A stretch of 64,000 bases of DNA from Schistocephalus solidus (GCA_017591395.1 WEDG01002087.1:300024-364023); one strand, 5' to 3'. Counted from the first letter of the stretch, positions 12,101 through 27,020 are shown. Notes: generated from the sequence alone by a model not told the origin. Numbers and translations: made by a program.

Positions 12101-15100
12101 GCCCTGCTTTTTGAAAGGGGTAAATTAATCGTTAATCGGCTGTTTTAACAGTTAAAAATAGTAACTATATACACAGGCCTGGTTGAATATCCTTTGGAGC
12201 ATCACCATTTACACTGGACTGCCTGTATATTGGTTTATGTTCATTGCTGTGTTAAGTACAGAAAAGGCCTTTCAGATATTTAACTTCAGCTGCATGCTTC
12301 TGTCAAATAGTATAAAGCAGCCAAAACCAAGTCGAAAAGGCTGCGATTTGGCTCTTATTTCGTATCATCAGACAAACTCACTGTAGTCCTAAGTGGTGAG
12401 ACATGTATTGGCAGTTTTCATCTGCCAACTGTTAGGTTTTTACCCACCTGTGGTGGCCGTCTTTTGAATTTGGGGTAACACAGAATAGATTGCATTTCAT
12501 TAAACCCACTCGTGAAAAATTTTGTATTTATTCTTCTATCAGAATTAGGCGTGACTTTGAACAGTTGGAATGGGGTCCATATGATAAAACGTTTTTTTAA
12601 AATTGTTGGAAGAATCTTGTAGGAAAAAACATGAAAAGCTACTCACTTATGAACTTCAAAAAGGAGGTCTGATCCAAACCATCTAAGTTGCACTGACATG
12701 TGATTAGAGGATTTTGTAATGCAATTGAGACAAAAATCGCACGCGAAACGGCGGAGGAACCATCAAACCCTCGTAACTGCGTCATTCTGCAATACAAAAT
12801 CGGCAAATTACGCGTGTCTCGGCTTTTAGCTTGTACCTATACTGTCAGTATGGTAAATAATTCCGCAGTTTATATTACTAAATGCCAATTGACAGCTTGT
12901 GAAGATTACGCGGATATTCTGCAGTGACTGATGGAGTTCGGCTGATATATTAATGTCGCATTTCGGTCCGAACCTGAAAAGGGTTGTTTTGAAAGATTAA
13001 CTCTAAGTTGGCGCATTAATTTTCTCGGAAATAAAACAAGACAAACATCAAAATGTCCATTTAAATCACATAAATTCTGACTTATACGAAAAATGTCCTT
13101 TCAGTTTTGAAGGTGAATACGGAGACAATCAGGAAGATTAAACGCGATGGTTGACAAATCCTTGAACGACATGCATCACTCCTTCAGTTCAACCCTCACA
13201 GAGTTTCATCAATTTTGAATGAGATCAAAACATAGAAATCGTTGGTTTACATTTTCTTTCAGTGCCATTATGCAATCATGAATATCAAAAGTTAGTAATT
13301 TAACGAAACAATCAGTAATTTCTTAACTATCCTTCATTCCAGATATCAACCGCAGATCGACAAGACACTTTCCCATTTTTATTTTTCTTTAAGGTTATTT
13401 CATGTGTTAGGATCCCAATTGTCTGATATAAGCTGCCTACGTCTCAGCCGCTGTGCAGTCTTCAAGTAAATCACGCTGTTGACTGAAATAAACAGGAAGG
13501 TGCAAATGCTTCCGAAAAATACGCATCTCACATTCCAATTGGCAAACATTATCTTCCGGGATCTGACAAACATGTGCGTGAAAAATAATTGACCTTAACA
13601 CTCCAAAAAACACAGGGGTAAATTGCGGACTAATCCTATCGGTGCGTTTCAGCATGAACAGAAATGCCTGAAAACAGATAAAAATATAGACTACTATGCT
13701 TGCAGTAATATTTAATTATGTGAGATTTTATCTGGCAAATGCGACAGCATCACAAACATTTTGACATGATGGTGGCATAAAAGTTTAAGTAGAGAAGTTG
13801 TTTGCCGACTGCATTCCCATGTACAGCTTGCGCAGAAAGTCAAGCGAACAGTGCGCCTGCCGTGAACACCGCAACCACAGGCTATGTCTTAGTCATAGGG
13901 CCACATATGGCCGCAAACGGTATCAAGCTCGGTCTTGCTGTCCAAAACGAAGAGTGTCAGGCCGGATATTCATACGTTACGTAGGCTTTTTATCTGAGAT
14001 GTTGACGTTTAGCCACCCAAGTGGTGAACAGTTCGATATAGCTTTCCGGTCAATCCCTCTTTGCATGATACTAGGAACGTTAACCATTTTGTTTTCCATG
14101 TAGATGTGCACTTTCTCTTTCGTCGCTCCTTTTATTTTAGGATTAAGCAAGCTAGGTTCAGGTGAACGCATGAGCAATAATTGGTTTCGTGGCCAAACGA
14201 GATTCGAAAGAAGATAATTTTGTAGTTTCATGCTTCGCCATTTTAAAGGATATGGTTGAGGCAGTAGCTTCAGACGGAAGCCAAGACGATGAAGTAGGAA
14301 GTATCTAAGCCTATGCTTATAAAAAACGTGAATTCGGCATGTTCAGTTCTGCTGGCATCAGTATGGTTGAAAGGAGTGCTGACCCAGTTGAGCAAAAACA
14401 AATTTATACTACTCACAAACAGACATGGAAGAAAGTTTCAATGAGGCAAATCTAACAACGGATAGACATTGAAAACAGCCATCTGCAGTAGGTTGTTTTA
14501 ACGTGTAAGAATAGGTCAAATTGATGCTGCAATTGTTAAATACCCTAGCCTTAACTATTGGAAGTCCAAAGTACTGAGGTACGGAGCTCGATAATCCCTT
14601 TCAAATTTTACTAATTTGCAAATCTACCTAGCACCCAGATACCATTTTTACTCAAATTCGAGGATACAAATGGTAGGATCGGGGCAAACTAAGAAGGGGG
14701 CTGTTTTCAACAAGTTTAATGAATGGTTAATCGATGGGCAAACCATTGCAGGGAATAAACCACCTTCCTCCGACTATATATAGACAAATCCCTAGCACCA
14801 CTAGCCAAAACATCGAACAGCAGCGAATCAAAATGTGTTTGGAATAGCAAAACATCAATAAACCCTTCATTTACTTATTCAGAAAGTCAGGATAGTTTAT
14901 TAGCAAACTGAAGACTACTTATTTTCTCGCAAAATTCCTGCAATAATATCATTATTGTTCTCCAAACAGTGAATGTGCATAGTTTATCAGTTACGAGAAC
15001 GGTTTGGCTATTAAATCCCTACAGCACAGAAAATAAATTTTCAAAAGCAAAGGTTTATTTCCAATTACAATCTGGTTTTCGAAATGCTATACATTTTTGA

Positions 15101-16570
15101 GTAGCATTCAGCATCTTTGTACATAAGCACACGTACACTCCACGTTTATCCCTTGGTCAAGTTGATAATTCCACCGGCGCCTCAACTAGAGAGGGCGACG
15201 TTCCAAAAGCTTTTAGTAAATTTTAATTTAGTTTTTTTTGGGAAATGCGGGTAGGATCTAAGGGCGTTCTCAAAAATCAATCATAATTTTTGCATACATG
15301 TTGATTTTTCTGCATTAACTTTGTAAACTGATGTGATGTGGAATAAAATTAATTTTATCGACTGCTTATTCCGTGTTCAGACAAAATCAACGCGCGCTCG
15401 AGAAAAATAACTTTTTCCTTTGTGCTTGGTGAGAACTTTGCGTTTTTTGCTTAAATTTATGTTATTTTTAAATTAAAAGCAATTCTCACCCTTTATTTCC
15501 CACCAGCCATTGGTAATGCTGTCGCCTAACTTTCGTGGCAACTGACGTCTTCTATTAACTTTGGTGGAAGCGACGGTCAAAATGCCGACTTCGAGCTTTG
15601 CAGCTCTGTCCATTTAGTAAATATTCTTGGTTTTGTGTGGGTTTCTAATCAGTGCGCTTTTTTAATCGACGCAGAATTTCTGCTTCATTAAAAGGTGTTA
15701 AAAGCGCACCGCTTGGTGAGTTGGCGACTCATCCTTACATGTGCACTGACGGATGCGTGAGAAAGTTTACGAGAGAGCGGGAAATACAATGCATTCTATG
15801 AATGAACAAATCGTGAAAGTGCACCGCTTAACTTACTCTGCAAATAGAAACCATCAGAAATTCAGGTTATTTCTTACGGAAAATTAGTTCTATTTACTAA
15901 ATTGTAGCTTTACGTTTTGATAAACGAGTTTAAAAATGATCTCAAGCTGCAGAAACGCTTATTTAGATGCGCAATAATTCCAAAATGTCGGTTTTCGGAT
16001 GGGAAAAATCAAACATTAGTTAAACAAATCGAATGATATTAGACAAATTGGATGTAAATACATCGAAAGCTGTGCAAAAAGTTGGATCGAACTTTTAATT
16101 AAATAGCAGAATTAGTCAGTCGCCACTAAAGTATATACAGATCATAACTAAAAATGGCTCTGTCAATTTGCGTTGCTTACGAACATACCAACGCACAAGT
16201 TGCCTTTTGTCAGCTTTGTTGAATAAAATAAGATCTATAATTACTTCATAATTTTGACGCCTAAATTAAAATTGCATATAAGTCCACAGTGTAGCATTTA
16301 TTTACTGATAAAGCGATATGAGAAATAAATGCGGTCCCCAAAACTAGAATACTGATCACTTTTAAATTCGAATCTCATGGCCGGTCATGGATTACTGTGA
16401 CTATATCAGAAGAGGTAGAGTATTTATAGGATGCCTTTGTTGTCCAACCATAGACCTTAAGGTACCAGTGACGTCTCCAGTCATACACCATGGGTCTTAG
16501 ATCGTGTTATAACTGCTTTTTCGGTGGCTTGGTTGAGGCTTGCCAGTTCCTCCATAAATTGTCTCCTTCA
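9156..16570. other. No gene seen; GC-richer block at 11.34-11.90 kb
   Basis: Mostly AT-rich, apart from the SINE fragment at 12490. In 11330-11894 two minus-strand frames (123 and 91 codons) overlap in different frames inside a GC-richer block. They could be a frameshifted relic but show no recognisable motif. 12700-12927 holds a 75-codon frame of similar character. Confidence 0.55.
12490..12535 (-). mobile_element. Family 1 SINE fragment
   Basis: On the minus strand: a T run followed by cacgagtgggtttaatgaaa, matching the body block of the other copies. Short and without a head. Confidence 0.45.
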
Positions 16571-16612
16571 TGTGATTAAGTGATAAAGTGATAAAGTGAT
16601 ATAAAGTGATAG
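16571..16612 (+). repeat. Short (GTGATAAA)n-type minisatellite
   Basis: About five imperfect units of gtgataaa or gtgattaa, with one unit extended by ata. Confidence 0.85.
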
Positions 16613-19600
16613 TCCTTCTCCTCAAGCCAAGCCTAGTACTCTGCCCAGGAAAATTTTCAGCGTTTAATATGAAGTGGGAGAAGTCACTGAATTTATTTAT
16701 GAACTCTGGGCAAGAGCACGTTAAGCAAATTTTCTTAAGCCGTGTGAAACCATAATTAAAGAAAAGAAGTTACTTTGAAAACCGTTCTTAGGAGTGTCCC
16801 TCAACAGACATCGCAAAAATGATTAAGGACAATAAAGTCCTTCTACTAGCAAGCGGATTTGTGTAAGTTGTGGAGCTTTTAATTTTTAGTAGCACAATAG
16901 GTCTAAATAAAAGTGTTTTTGCCGGTTTTTGGATTAGCTTATTTGGACTATACAAGAAATATAGTTAAAATAACTAGGGAACCTAAAAGCAGTGAGCCAA
17001 GTGCATACATATAAATTATTTAGTTCTCACCGAGTAAAAGTTTTGATTGTGCTCGAAAGAGAGCTCATTTAAACGACGCATCTTGTCCTGAAAGGATTAT
17101 CTTCGAATTATGCTGCATAATATTAAATCTTGCAACACTGCTTGGGTTATCCTTTCATATCCAAACGCATTTTATAATTTCGTATTACATTTAACAAGAA
17201 AACGAATATACTCCCTGTCTATATAAGAAGACTCAGCTATATGCTCAGAAACATATTATAAAATTGACAAGTTAAAAAAATTAGGGGTGGTAAATATGTA
17301 ATGACGACTTAAGCAAGCTTTTGGCGCATCAAGAGAGTGGGGTGGATTTAACCGCACGTAACCACCGAACACATATGGAGGAAAATAAAATTTAAACGAT
17401 TACTGGTATAAACAAATATTGGTGCGTCCGCTGGGCAAAAATAACACAGTTTTTATTTTTTCACATATAAATTACTGGTTTTGTCTAGTGACGAATGCAA
17501 CTAATCGCCTGTCGACCATATTAATTTGCCTTGATTCCTAAAAGTTCAGTTTTTAGGTCATGACACAAGTTGCTTTCAGGGAGTGGTAGTATTTTAAGGT
17601 TGGTTTGAACGTTTTGTGCGGTATCTGATGAAAAATGTCTTACTTTCCTGGATTATAAGCACAACCAGTAATGTTTGTTTTGAGAAAATAATAGCAGAAA
17701 ATGTTTTTGCAACCGGTTTAGGAAAAATGAACTGTTCTATTTGTGGCTTTATGTAAAGCCTTCTCAAACGGTAATGATTCAATTACGAGAGGTGTTAAGC
17801 TTGTAGTAGTATAAAAGGCATATTTGCTTGGAGCATTAGTTAGAACTCGTTTTAATGACTGGTTTTATCTCATTAGACTTGCTAATACACGTCCGACCGT
17901 GGTGAAAACGTGCGTGACGAAGGAAGATACAGAGGAAATTTATGGACGTAATCAAAATCGCCGGTTGGAAAATGTACTCAGAACGGAGACAAATTATCAG
18001 GTCGAGTTGAACTTGCTAACGCAGTAAAGGGGGAGTGTTTCTAGAACGTCGGGTGCTTTATCTTCATGGCTATGTGTAATATTCCGTTTATCCTTGTTCG
18101 CCTCACTCAACCAGCCATCTTTGTGGCAATTTCACATTTTGACGATGTTTTTCGGTTCATTCGGACGACAACCAAGATGTGCCTAAACGCGAATTGACAT
18201 GAAAATTCTGCTAACAATCAAATTCGAGATATTATTTGCACTGCATTTTAAAAATTGCATCATGGGTTGTAGAGTTGGTCGATGATTAACAGACGTTCTG
18301 TAGAGGGTATGCGTAAAGGAATACAGGTTTCGAAGGTTGTCTACGCAAATATTGCCAAAAAGCGTGGAAATTGGTATCACCGTCTTTAATTCGAAATTTT
18401 TTTTACCGTAAACAAATAGTGTAATGTCAATCAAAAGGACATAATAATAGAACCAGGGTGTAAAAATGTGTCATGTACACATGTTATTCACAGACTAGAG
18501 CAAAAATATTATCAAATAAGAAGAGCACTGGGAGATAACAAACATATATCTCGTCCAATTAGGAGCTACGGTTCCGTTTATGAACGTTAACGCCAAATCA
18601 CATAAACATGGTTCACATACTATGCAGAATTAATTCTATTTGAAGAGGTAATTTTTAGGATGGAAGACAGAGTAACACTCAGGTTTCGAAAGGAGGAGGT
18701 CAAGTTGTAAGGTTTTAAAAAGATTCAAAAATGAAATGTGGATACACCTGAAAAACACACTCAACTAACTGCTGATCATTAAAGAAAAACACTTTTTGCT
18801 AGAGCGCTAATGGATCATAATTCAAGGCTGCCCTATGCAGTTGACCATCAATCACATTCTTAACGGGCGAACGACATTCATTTCACTAGTATGCTTAGTA
18901 AATGTAAAAATTTGGACACGGGTTTCAACATTTGATGTTATTTGAAAAGATGTGTGGGAAACTTGGGTTATTAAGGACGCCTGAATAAATTAAGAAGAAG
19001 ACAAATATTGCCGGACACTGATCGTCATGTTTAAGTGGGCTATGGTATCATCGGTCATTCAGTCCCACCTACGTCCACTGTTACTTGAAGTTCGCATTGA
19101 TCTGTACTTCAATAATGTTCAGTCATATTCCAAACCTATTGGAGGCCTGGGTGAAGAACGCATCGCAGTGAGCAAGGTATTTTTATCACACATTTTGCAG
19201 TGCTTGTTTGTGAACTAGGCTCTGACGTGAGTCAGCGTATATTCTAACAGGCGCATCAGCAGTTCGGCCAATTTGCAAGTTGTTTTCGACAGTGTAGTTT
19301 TAAATTAGGGCATGCACCGATAAATCTTCTAACCATCGCATTTCCTCTCGTGGACTCACTAATATGTTTCATAAAACATTTTTTCGTAAGGAGAAGTAAA
19401 CAGTTGTGTGACAGGAAACGGCATGCTCACCTTGTTCGTCATTGCTTTTCGATATGAATAAGCCCGAAAGATACAGTTACATCTCTCACTCCGAGAAAGA
19501 GTATGCAGTTGGACGTGGATTTTACACTACGAACATAATCAATTTGTTGAATTTGAACCACCAAAGGACATTCATGGGACGTCTGACTAACCAAACCCCA

Positions 19601-21060
19601 TTACTTATATACTTATCAGTGCTCAATCTGCCAGGTCAGATTTATAAAAATGCACTGAATCTTCCAATGCTTTAAGCTTCTTTTGAGAGGACAAAAATAG
19701 ACATTGTCAAATGAAGTCTGCTTGCCAGTATCTAAAATTCAACAGAGACATAAAAATTTGGTTTGTGTTAAGAAATCTTACAATCCTGCCCTACGCTTTT
19801 CCACGAAAGTTTTTAAACTAATAACTTAAATTATTTTTTAAAATGCCTTGTTTTAAATTTGTCAAGGTGATCAAGCACTTACGATAGAAAACTCAATAAG
19901 CTGCCTCATTTACTTAATGCGCATATCGTAGAGCTAATTTCTGGCCTTAAATTAAGGGCAATTGCCAGTCAGCTGTTGCAACGCTGTGCAGATAGTGACC
20001 ACTTTCACAAGAAATTTCATAATGGTCTGTTCAGAGCGAGCAAGAAAATTATGAGTTTTACCTATGATATACTCATTGAAACCATGTACAAAGTGGAATC
20101 CAAAAACGGCAATGTCTACTAACATGGCAAAAGCTCTTCAATTGACAAAACCGTTTGGGATTTTGGGAAATGAGGAGACCGTCCATTTGGGTGTATCTTG
20201 CGGAAGACGTAATCGTTTTGAACCTTCTGCTTATAAAATGAGAATAAGTCTTGTCAAAGTCTGCATTTCAAATTAATTTAAGGGAAAATAAACAGATATC
20301 TATTTTTTGGCTTTTTAGAATAAGAATTTAGAGGTATAATCATTGACTTGCGCTACAGCAGGTAGATTTTAGTGTTCAGCTTTGAGTTTTTTGATTTTAT
20401 TTGTTAACTATAATGACCTACCTCATGCAGATGCTATCAGCAGGGCCACTTTGCTAGAATAAAAAGAAAACAAGCCCATATCTTTCGCTCTGGTTATTTT
20501 TTTCCAATAAACAAATTTTATTCCTTCTGGATGTTTGAGCGTTTTTTTTCGTAAAGCACAAATTGCGTTTAAAAGACCAAAATTCAATGTTTTGAGGAAA
20601 GTTCCTAACTGAATACACAGCACTTTCGTTCACTTCAAAGCATGGTGAACGAGCAAATGTCAACCAGGATGAAACCAAAAGGCACAAAAATAACGACACA
20701 GCGTTTTCCCAAAGATAAAATGTCTTTACTGAAGTTCGCTAATGAGAATGGCAATAAGGCCTCATTTGCCTAAGTGATAAAGTATTTTAATGATTTTTCT
20801 TCATTTTGTTCGTCAGTTCAAGAGGATGTCGTTTATCTGTAAGCTACCCGTAAGATAATAAGCAACTTTTTCAGAACTGGTTAAGAATCAACCCATTTCG
20901 TATTCTTACAATTGGTGATGGGCTTTGTTGATTGCACCTTCAAAATATACCTTTTATGTTTATGTTCTACACCTTTAGTTGACTGATTTGCATCTACTTA
21001 GCAGAACCTTACGAAGAACGAACTTCCCGAGTTTAAAAAATATATACCTATGGATCCCTA
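16613..21060. other. No gene seen
   Basis: AT-rich, frames of at most 83 codons, no repeats recognised. Confidence 0.65.
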
Positions 21061-21180
21061 TCCAGTCAGCTTAAGCCTCCCCCTGGCGGGTATGGTTTCA
21101 AAACCCACTGAGGCCACCGAGTTTTTCACAGGTGGGTCGAAGGAAGTATTAAATCTGCAAAAATCCCCTACAAAAACTTA
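21061..21180 (+). mobile_element. Family 1 SINE copy
   Basis: A degenerate B-box region (ggtttcaaaaccc) is followed by gaggccaccgag, a T run, cacaggtgggtcgaaggaag, tattaaatctgc and aaaatccccta. This is the family 1 body in the same order as at 3786-3850. The A-box part is poorly preserved. Confidence 0.7.
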
Positions 21181-24100
21181 TTTGTTATAAATTGCATGGT
21201 TATTTTTTAGCAGTTAAACCTGTCCACTGTTTTGTCCTAAAACAACGTACCATAGCCTTCATATTCGCGGACAAATGTCTTGGGGAATCCTGGATATCCT
21301 GTAGCCCACTAACTTCCTCTACTGCCCCAGGCTGACATTTTCACTTTACGGGCTAGACATTTTGAAAATAACGATAGATTTGCGTAATCAAAAAGTGTGT
21401 TTATTATCTCCCGATTTGAACCGATCTGATTCCAGAAATATGCCCTAACATGTAGCCTGCATGTTATGGACGGCATTTGCAGTTCTCCTTCGTAGCTAAC
21501 CTAATAAATCACCTAAGTAGTATGCCAAATTACACCAGAAGTAACTTGGTGTTTTCTGAATCCACGCTTCTCTGCAGAAAGTATGCCGACAGACAGTCTG
21601 GGTTTAATAATTGTCCTGCTGTGTATTAGAATCATAGGCTTTTTGTGGTGATAAAAAGGCCATGGCAAAAGAGGGCGTTACAAGTCCTTTTTCATAAGGC
21701 TAGTCGAGTACTCACTCTCAGTTTGAGCGGATTCAAAGCTGAAAATTACAGAAGGGTGAAATTTCAATGCCTGCAGTCGGGGGAAAGTTATGTCATACAT
21801 GAACTGCACTTACAGGAGTGCCATCCACTAACTATTTCTGATATCTGGACCGTGATATGTTCAGCTCTCGAGAACGCTACGTTTAAGGTCAGTCATTCCT
21901 TCATGAGCTAATTGAGGATACCTGCATACTTGCATGTAATCCAGAAGGCCTACAGACCTAAAGGTTTTTTATATATTTTTCCCCTTAAATGAAAATATCC
22001 CAAGGAAAATAATTTTAAGCAAAAATATATATCTATCCCACCGTAAGCTCATTCATACCAGTTTATCACCAGAATAGCAAGCTAAGACAAATGTACACGC
22101 AAAGGGAGAAGTTTCTTATTTCGTGGCCTTAAGAGGCCTTCAAGTTTCTGCCTTATTTCAGTATGTGATCTAACAGACGAATTGGGCATAATTCAAAGAA
22201 AACTCTATAACAAAACTGAAACCAGTGTGAAAGAATCAATCAAAACAAAGACTGAATAACGAGAAAAATCAAAGTAACTGAAAACTTAAAAAAACTGTAG
22301 CAAGTAATATTTTCTCGCTTAGAAAAAACCGTTTACTAAAGCAAAGTGAAAATTTGTGTCCCTTGAATAGACTCAAGTTTTAGAAGTTCACAATTCTTGT
22401 TGATACAAATTAACTGATAACCGAAAACAATCAGACATGGTAAAGTTTAAAAATATTTTAACACGCATTTCCATTAAATGATCTTACAAAATTACTGTTA
22501 AGGAAGTCTGGATCGAATTCAATTGTCATATAATAGGTTATATGTTGCAAAGGTTTGCTGTGAGACCCCAGCTTGCATATATAAATATAAATATATAATT
22601 AGCTGGAAGCAAAACACAAGTAAGTATTTGGATAATTAAAGACGCAAGGACTTCGCTAGATTTTGCTGATTAAATTCTAAAAAGAATTAAAAATTCAATA
22701 AATTCACCAGAGTACAGGCCCGAGAAGATCATTCAGACGGTATGTGTCCACAAAATATGCTGAGTTCCAGATGTTTAAAGTATGCGATACAACAACGGAC
22801 GTCCACGGAGACCCCATTCTAAGGAAAAATTGTTCTTTGCTCAGAGTTTACGAGGTCTTTAATGCTCAGCCTACTTAGTGGTGATCTGAATCCTGTCATC
22901 TATGAATATGTTCCATTTGCTAACATAGCCTGAATATACTTTGATACAAAGAAAATCCACCTTTAGAACGCCTAAACACTAGAATATGACTTCGATAATA
23001 CCTTATATAGCCTAACATAAGTGTAAGAAATTAAAAATCCAATGAGACCAGATTTACCAATTTTGCGGTCATTGCTGAAGTGACAACAGGCAATAGTAAG
23101 ACATTTATGTTTCCATACCAAATTTACCGAACCAATTTATTTTAATTTTTGATAGAAACAAAATGCGTACACCGAAAACTATATCAAAACGTTTGTATAT
23201 CTAATTTATAACAGAAAGAGCCGATCATTTTGAGAAGCAGATTTAATCGCTAAAGGGTCCATATGGAGGAAAAGTGATGACTAAACTTTCGGAATTGGAA
23301 GACAGAGATCTGAAGAAATATAATTAGAAGGCAAATAATTGCTTTTTAAAACCTTAGGAAATTTTATTGGTTAAGTTTAAATGCTCATTCCACAGGTCAC
23401 CGTCATGCTTGAGTAAATGTGCAAAGACAATCAAAATTTAATACATGCCGAGAAATCGATACTTATTTGGCGTTTGGGCTTATTATCGACCGGCACTGGT
23501 GTCAGTCTGTAATGCTGGGTTCAGATTTTTGTACAGGGCATCTAACTCAATGTGCAGATTTATACATGATTTATTGAGATGCATGGCCTCAAGAAATCTT
23601 GTTAATTTTCGGAGTGACGTATTCCTACGATGTGAGTTTTGTCCCAGGCGAATACGTACTCTGTAGTAATGCTGTGCATGGCGACTTGGGACAGATGGTA
23701 AGGACTTTTGACTGCCAGGTGATGTTAAAAGACGCGTTTAGAGGCAGAATTTCCCTGTTGACTCCAGTATACGGCATCGAAGGCATAGCTCGGGATAGTT
23801 TAGATGACTTAATTTTGATCGAGATAGTCAACCATCACTTTAGGGCTACCAGCTGAATGATTAAAGTAGTCGTTGGTTCGTGCGCCAAGTTTTTATTAGG
23901 TGTTCTCGCAGGTTCTTTCAACTAGATGCAGCATATTCCTAATATAAGGAAGTATTCACCATGTATTTTTTTGGGCGTCTGATTGGATATTATCTAGTTT
24001 CTATTTATTTTGACTCCTGTTGTTTCATTCATCGACGGTAAGCATTTTGGCAAAGAACTCACTCAGATATTTTGAGCCCAACTCGATAGCTTTATTCGTC

Positions 24101-24720
24101 AGAACAATATGCTTTTGCTCAATGGGGCAGACACGTGACAGTATTTCACTTGTGAGATCTTACAGTTTTGCTCTTAAAGTGTAGAATTACTTCCGAATAT
24201 GTTTCTTGGAGGTTAACGGTGTGTATATTATTCTGGCAGTATTTCACTGCACGAGAAAAGCCAGAAATGGGTGTTTGTTCTCAATTGCTTTGCAGAGTGT
24301 GAATTGAATTCCCAGAAGGGTTGAGTTCATGGTGTGGTCCTTTTAAACGACAACAAATGTGTTTGTCTGCATAGCATACCGGAAACTCAAGGTTACCTAA
24401 TAGACAAAATGTGGGTTCCAGTTTCTGCATTGTCACTTCAACATGAAAAAAAGATAAAGGTGACCCCACAGGAGATCCTGTTAGTTGTTGCTAGTAAAGG
24501 TGGTCAAATGAAAAATTGGTTTTTAAGTAAAGGTCTCTCAGTTTAAGCAAAGCGGCTGGGGCGAAATCTCTGTCATAGGGCTTTAAAACATCCTCTGACC
24601 ATTTATTTACTAAATCTAGTGGTATGGATTTGAAAAAGAAACCACATCAAAGAAAACCATTATCTCACTAGCTTATGTGAACAAAGTGTTGAAGTTTACT
24701 GCTGATTTCGGTGGCCCACT
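21181..24720. other. No gene seen
   Basis: AT-rich. Adjacent plus-strand frames at 23445-23856 (73 and 85 codons) lie in different frames and are unrecognised. Confidence 0.65.
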
Positions 24721-24886
24721 TATGCTTGCGTCCAACCTTGCATACAGGCCTGCAGAGCACGAATGACAGAGTTTATTTAACTGCAGGATGTTTAACTTAT
24801 GTTTAACTTATGCTTGCGTCCAACCTTGCATACAGGCCTGCAGAGCACGAATGACAGAGTTTATTTAACTGCAGGATGTTTAACTT
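24721..24886 (+). repeat. Perfect 88-bp tandem duplication
   Basis: 24721-24798 recurs without change at 24809-24886 (period 88). The junction also carries an 11-bp tandem, tgtttaactta twice, at 24789-24810. Complete identity means a very recent duplication or a local assembly error. Confidence 0.95.
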
Positions 24887-25379
24887 CCTGCGAAGTGTGA
24901 ACATCGTGTGGGAGATAATGTTTTGCTTGACTGACATGCACGATTAGAAGCTTTGCATTATGAAGTATTATTATAGGACCGCACATTGAATTATTTTACA
25001 GTAGATATGAAGACTCATTATATTTTAACCGAGATTCTGAGATAAATTTTAGACTAGGGAAGATTACCTAAATAGGATGGAAATACTAATTTTCGGGCAG
25101 CATAATACAAAACGTTTTAATTCTAGACCGAATATTGAATTTAAAACTACCTATGTATTGAAAAATGACTACTTTATTTATGTGATTTTTGATATCATTA
25201 TAAATTTAAATATATTACAGAAAACATGCACGGTTTTATAGCAAACTATTTTTTCCAGATTGTATATTTGAAAGCAAGTTAACTTTAGATTTTAAAATAA
25301 ACTTTCCATTTCAGAATAATTATGACTTGACCTTCCGTTAAATTTCAATTTCAGGTCATTTTCGAAAAGTTAACACTTG

Positions 25380-25860
25380 AATTTTCGACAAACGCGTCAC
25401 GCGAAGACAACAGTACAGTATTAAGGAGAGCCCAAGTAACATGTACACCTTCGTACGCATGTGAAATTTACCTTGGTATGCAAACTGGCAAGGTCTCTTT
25501 GGGCATTCCTCAGACACACATGGCGCTATCAGTTAAAATAGTGACCGCTATTCCCACTTACTCTAAAAAAAGAATTGTAAGCGTCATATTATCAGTTCTT
25601 ACCAAAAGGTACACATGGACATTGTCAAATCATTATGCAGTAAATCAGGTTACTTGAGAGCGTATATAAAACCAAAATTTGATTTTGCTTTTGTACAAAG
25701 GTCAACATCTTTAGCGTTTAAAGCAGTAGAATTGCTGGAGGCCAGGTAGGTAATAACTGTAATTTTGCAATCTAAAAAATTACTCAGTTAATGTCGGCAG
25801 GAAGTACTGCTGCATCAAACTGGTTGTTAAAAGAACCGAAGCGGGATCTACAGCGTGCAC
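25380..25860 (+). repeat. Diverged direct duplication, copy 1
   Basis: Matches 26555-27020 in order over about 480 bp at very roughly 60-65% identity. Shared landmarks are tttcgacaaacgcgtcac / tttcggcaaatgcatcac, gtacgcat, gtctctttgggcattc / gtctcttgggacattc, gtcaaatcatt and ggcaggaagt...ggttgtt / agcaggagtc...ggttgtt. Spacing is about 1.18 kb. It may be two members of an old dispersed repeat. Confidence 0.65.
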
Positions 25861-26554
25861 GACTTTTGCGTAGATTATTTTATTTTGGCAGAGACTTTCT
25901 TAGCATCTTTTGCACTCGGTATGAATATGGGTCTTCTTTAAACTGTATGCTTGCAGAAATATCCATACATGAATTATCGTACCTGTCCCTTTGTTAATGC
26001 TGCTTTATAAGTCAACTACATGGTGCGCTTTAATTGCAAAATGTTATGAGCACTATATGATGTCTGGCTTATAGCATTAAGGAATTTGGTTTACCTTCGA
26101 TGTAATATAAACGGCATGCATTTTCAAAATCCCGCTTACAAGCGTTATGATAGGTCAGATTCGAATTTTTCGGGAGCTGGAAGAGGTTTTTTTAAAAAAC
26201 AGAATATAGGCCTTTCTCTAAATGTAACAATTGCTGAACAGAAAGTACAATCTCCAGTGAGCACAACAAATTATATTAATGTACGTCATTCATAAAATAT
26301 AGTTAAGGCAGCGAAAATCAATTAGTAAAGTAGTCAAGGCAGCCCTACAAAAGGCGTTCCAAAGGCCAGCATCTTGCTGCGGGTGATATCTCGGGATTAT
26401 ACTGCACGGTCAATAATATTTCAACCCAGTTTGAGTAAATTTTATTAATTGAAAACACGTTTCAGAATTTCAGTTAACATTTCAGAGGATAGGAAATCTA
26501 CTGGTACTCACAAGGGTGGATGTGCAAGGCACTTCCTCTTCAAAGATAAATAAC

Positions 26555-27020
26555 TTCAGTTTTCGGCAAATGCATCACCCTTGGAAAAGTGAACAGTATC
26601 ACAGAAGCCGGCAATTCTCTGTACGCATATTAAAGTGACCGCGGAACGCAACCTAGGACCGTCTCTTGGGACATTCTGCAAAGTAATGTGTCGCTGTTAT
26701 TCAAGTTAGTGAGCATGATTACCACTCGTCACTGTAAAGGTAGGATCTTTAGTGTCAAACATTAGAACAGGAACCATTTGACCTGTGATTGCGTCAAATC
26801 ATTCTTCAGTCAAGCATATTGCCAGAAAGGGTATGTAAAAAACTAAGATGAGTTCCACAAATACGAAGGCTTCTTACTGGAAGTGTTAAAGAAAAGGAAT
26901 AGGCAAAGATAAGGTATTTAACAACTCTGAGTTTCGATCTGATATCCTATCAAGTAAGTTCAGCAGGAGTCAATGATGAACCAGTTCGGTTGTTGTCCTG
27001 GAAACCAAATATAAGGCCTT
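26555..27020 (+). repeat. Diverged direct duplication, copy 2
   Basis: Second member of the pair described at 25380-25860. No open frame is shared by the two copies, so conservation of a protein is unlikely. Confidence 0.65.
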
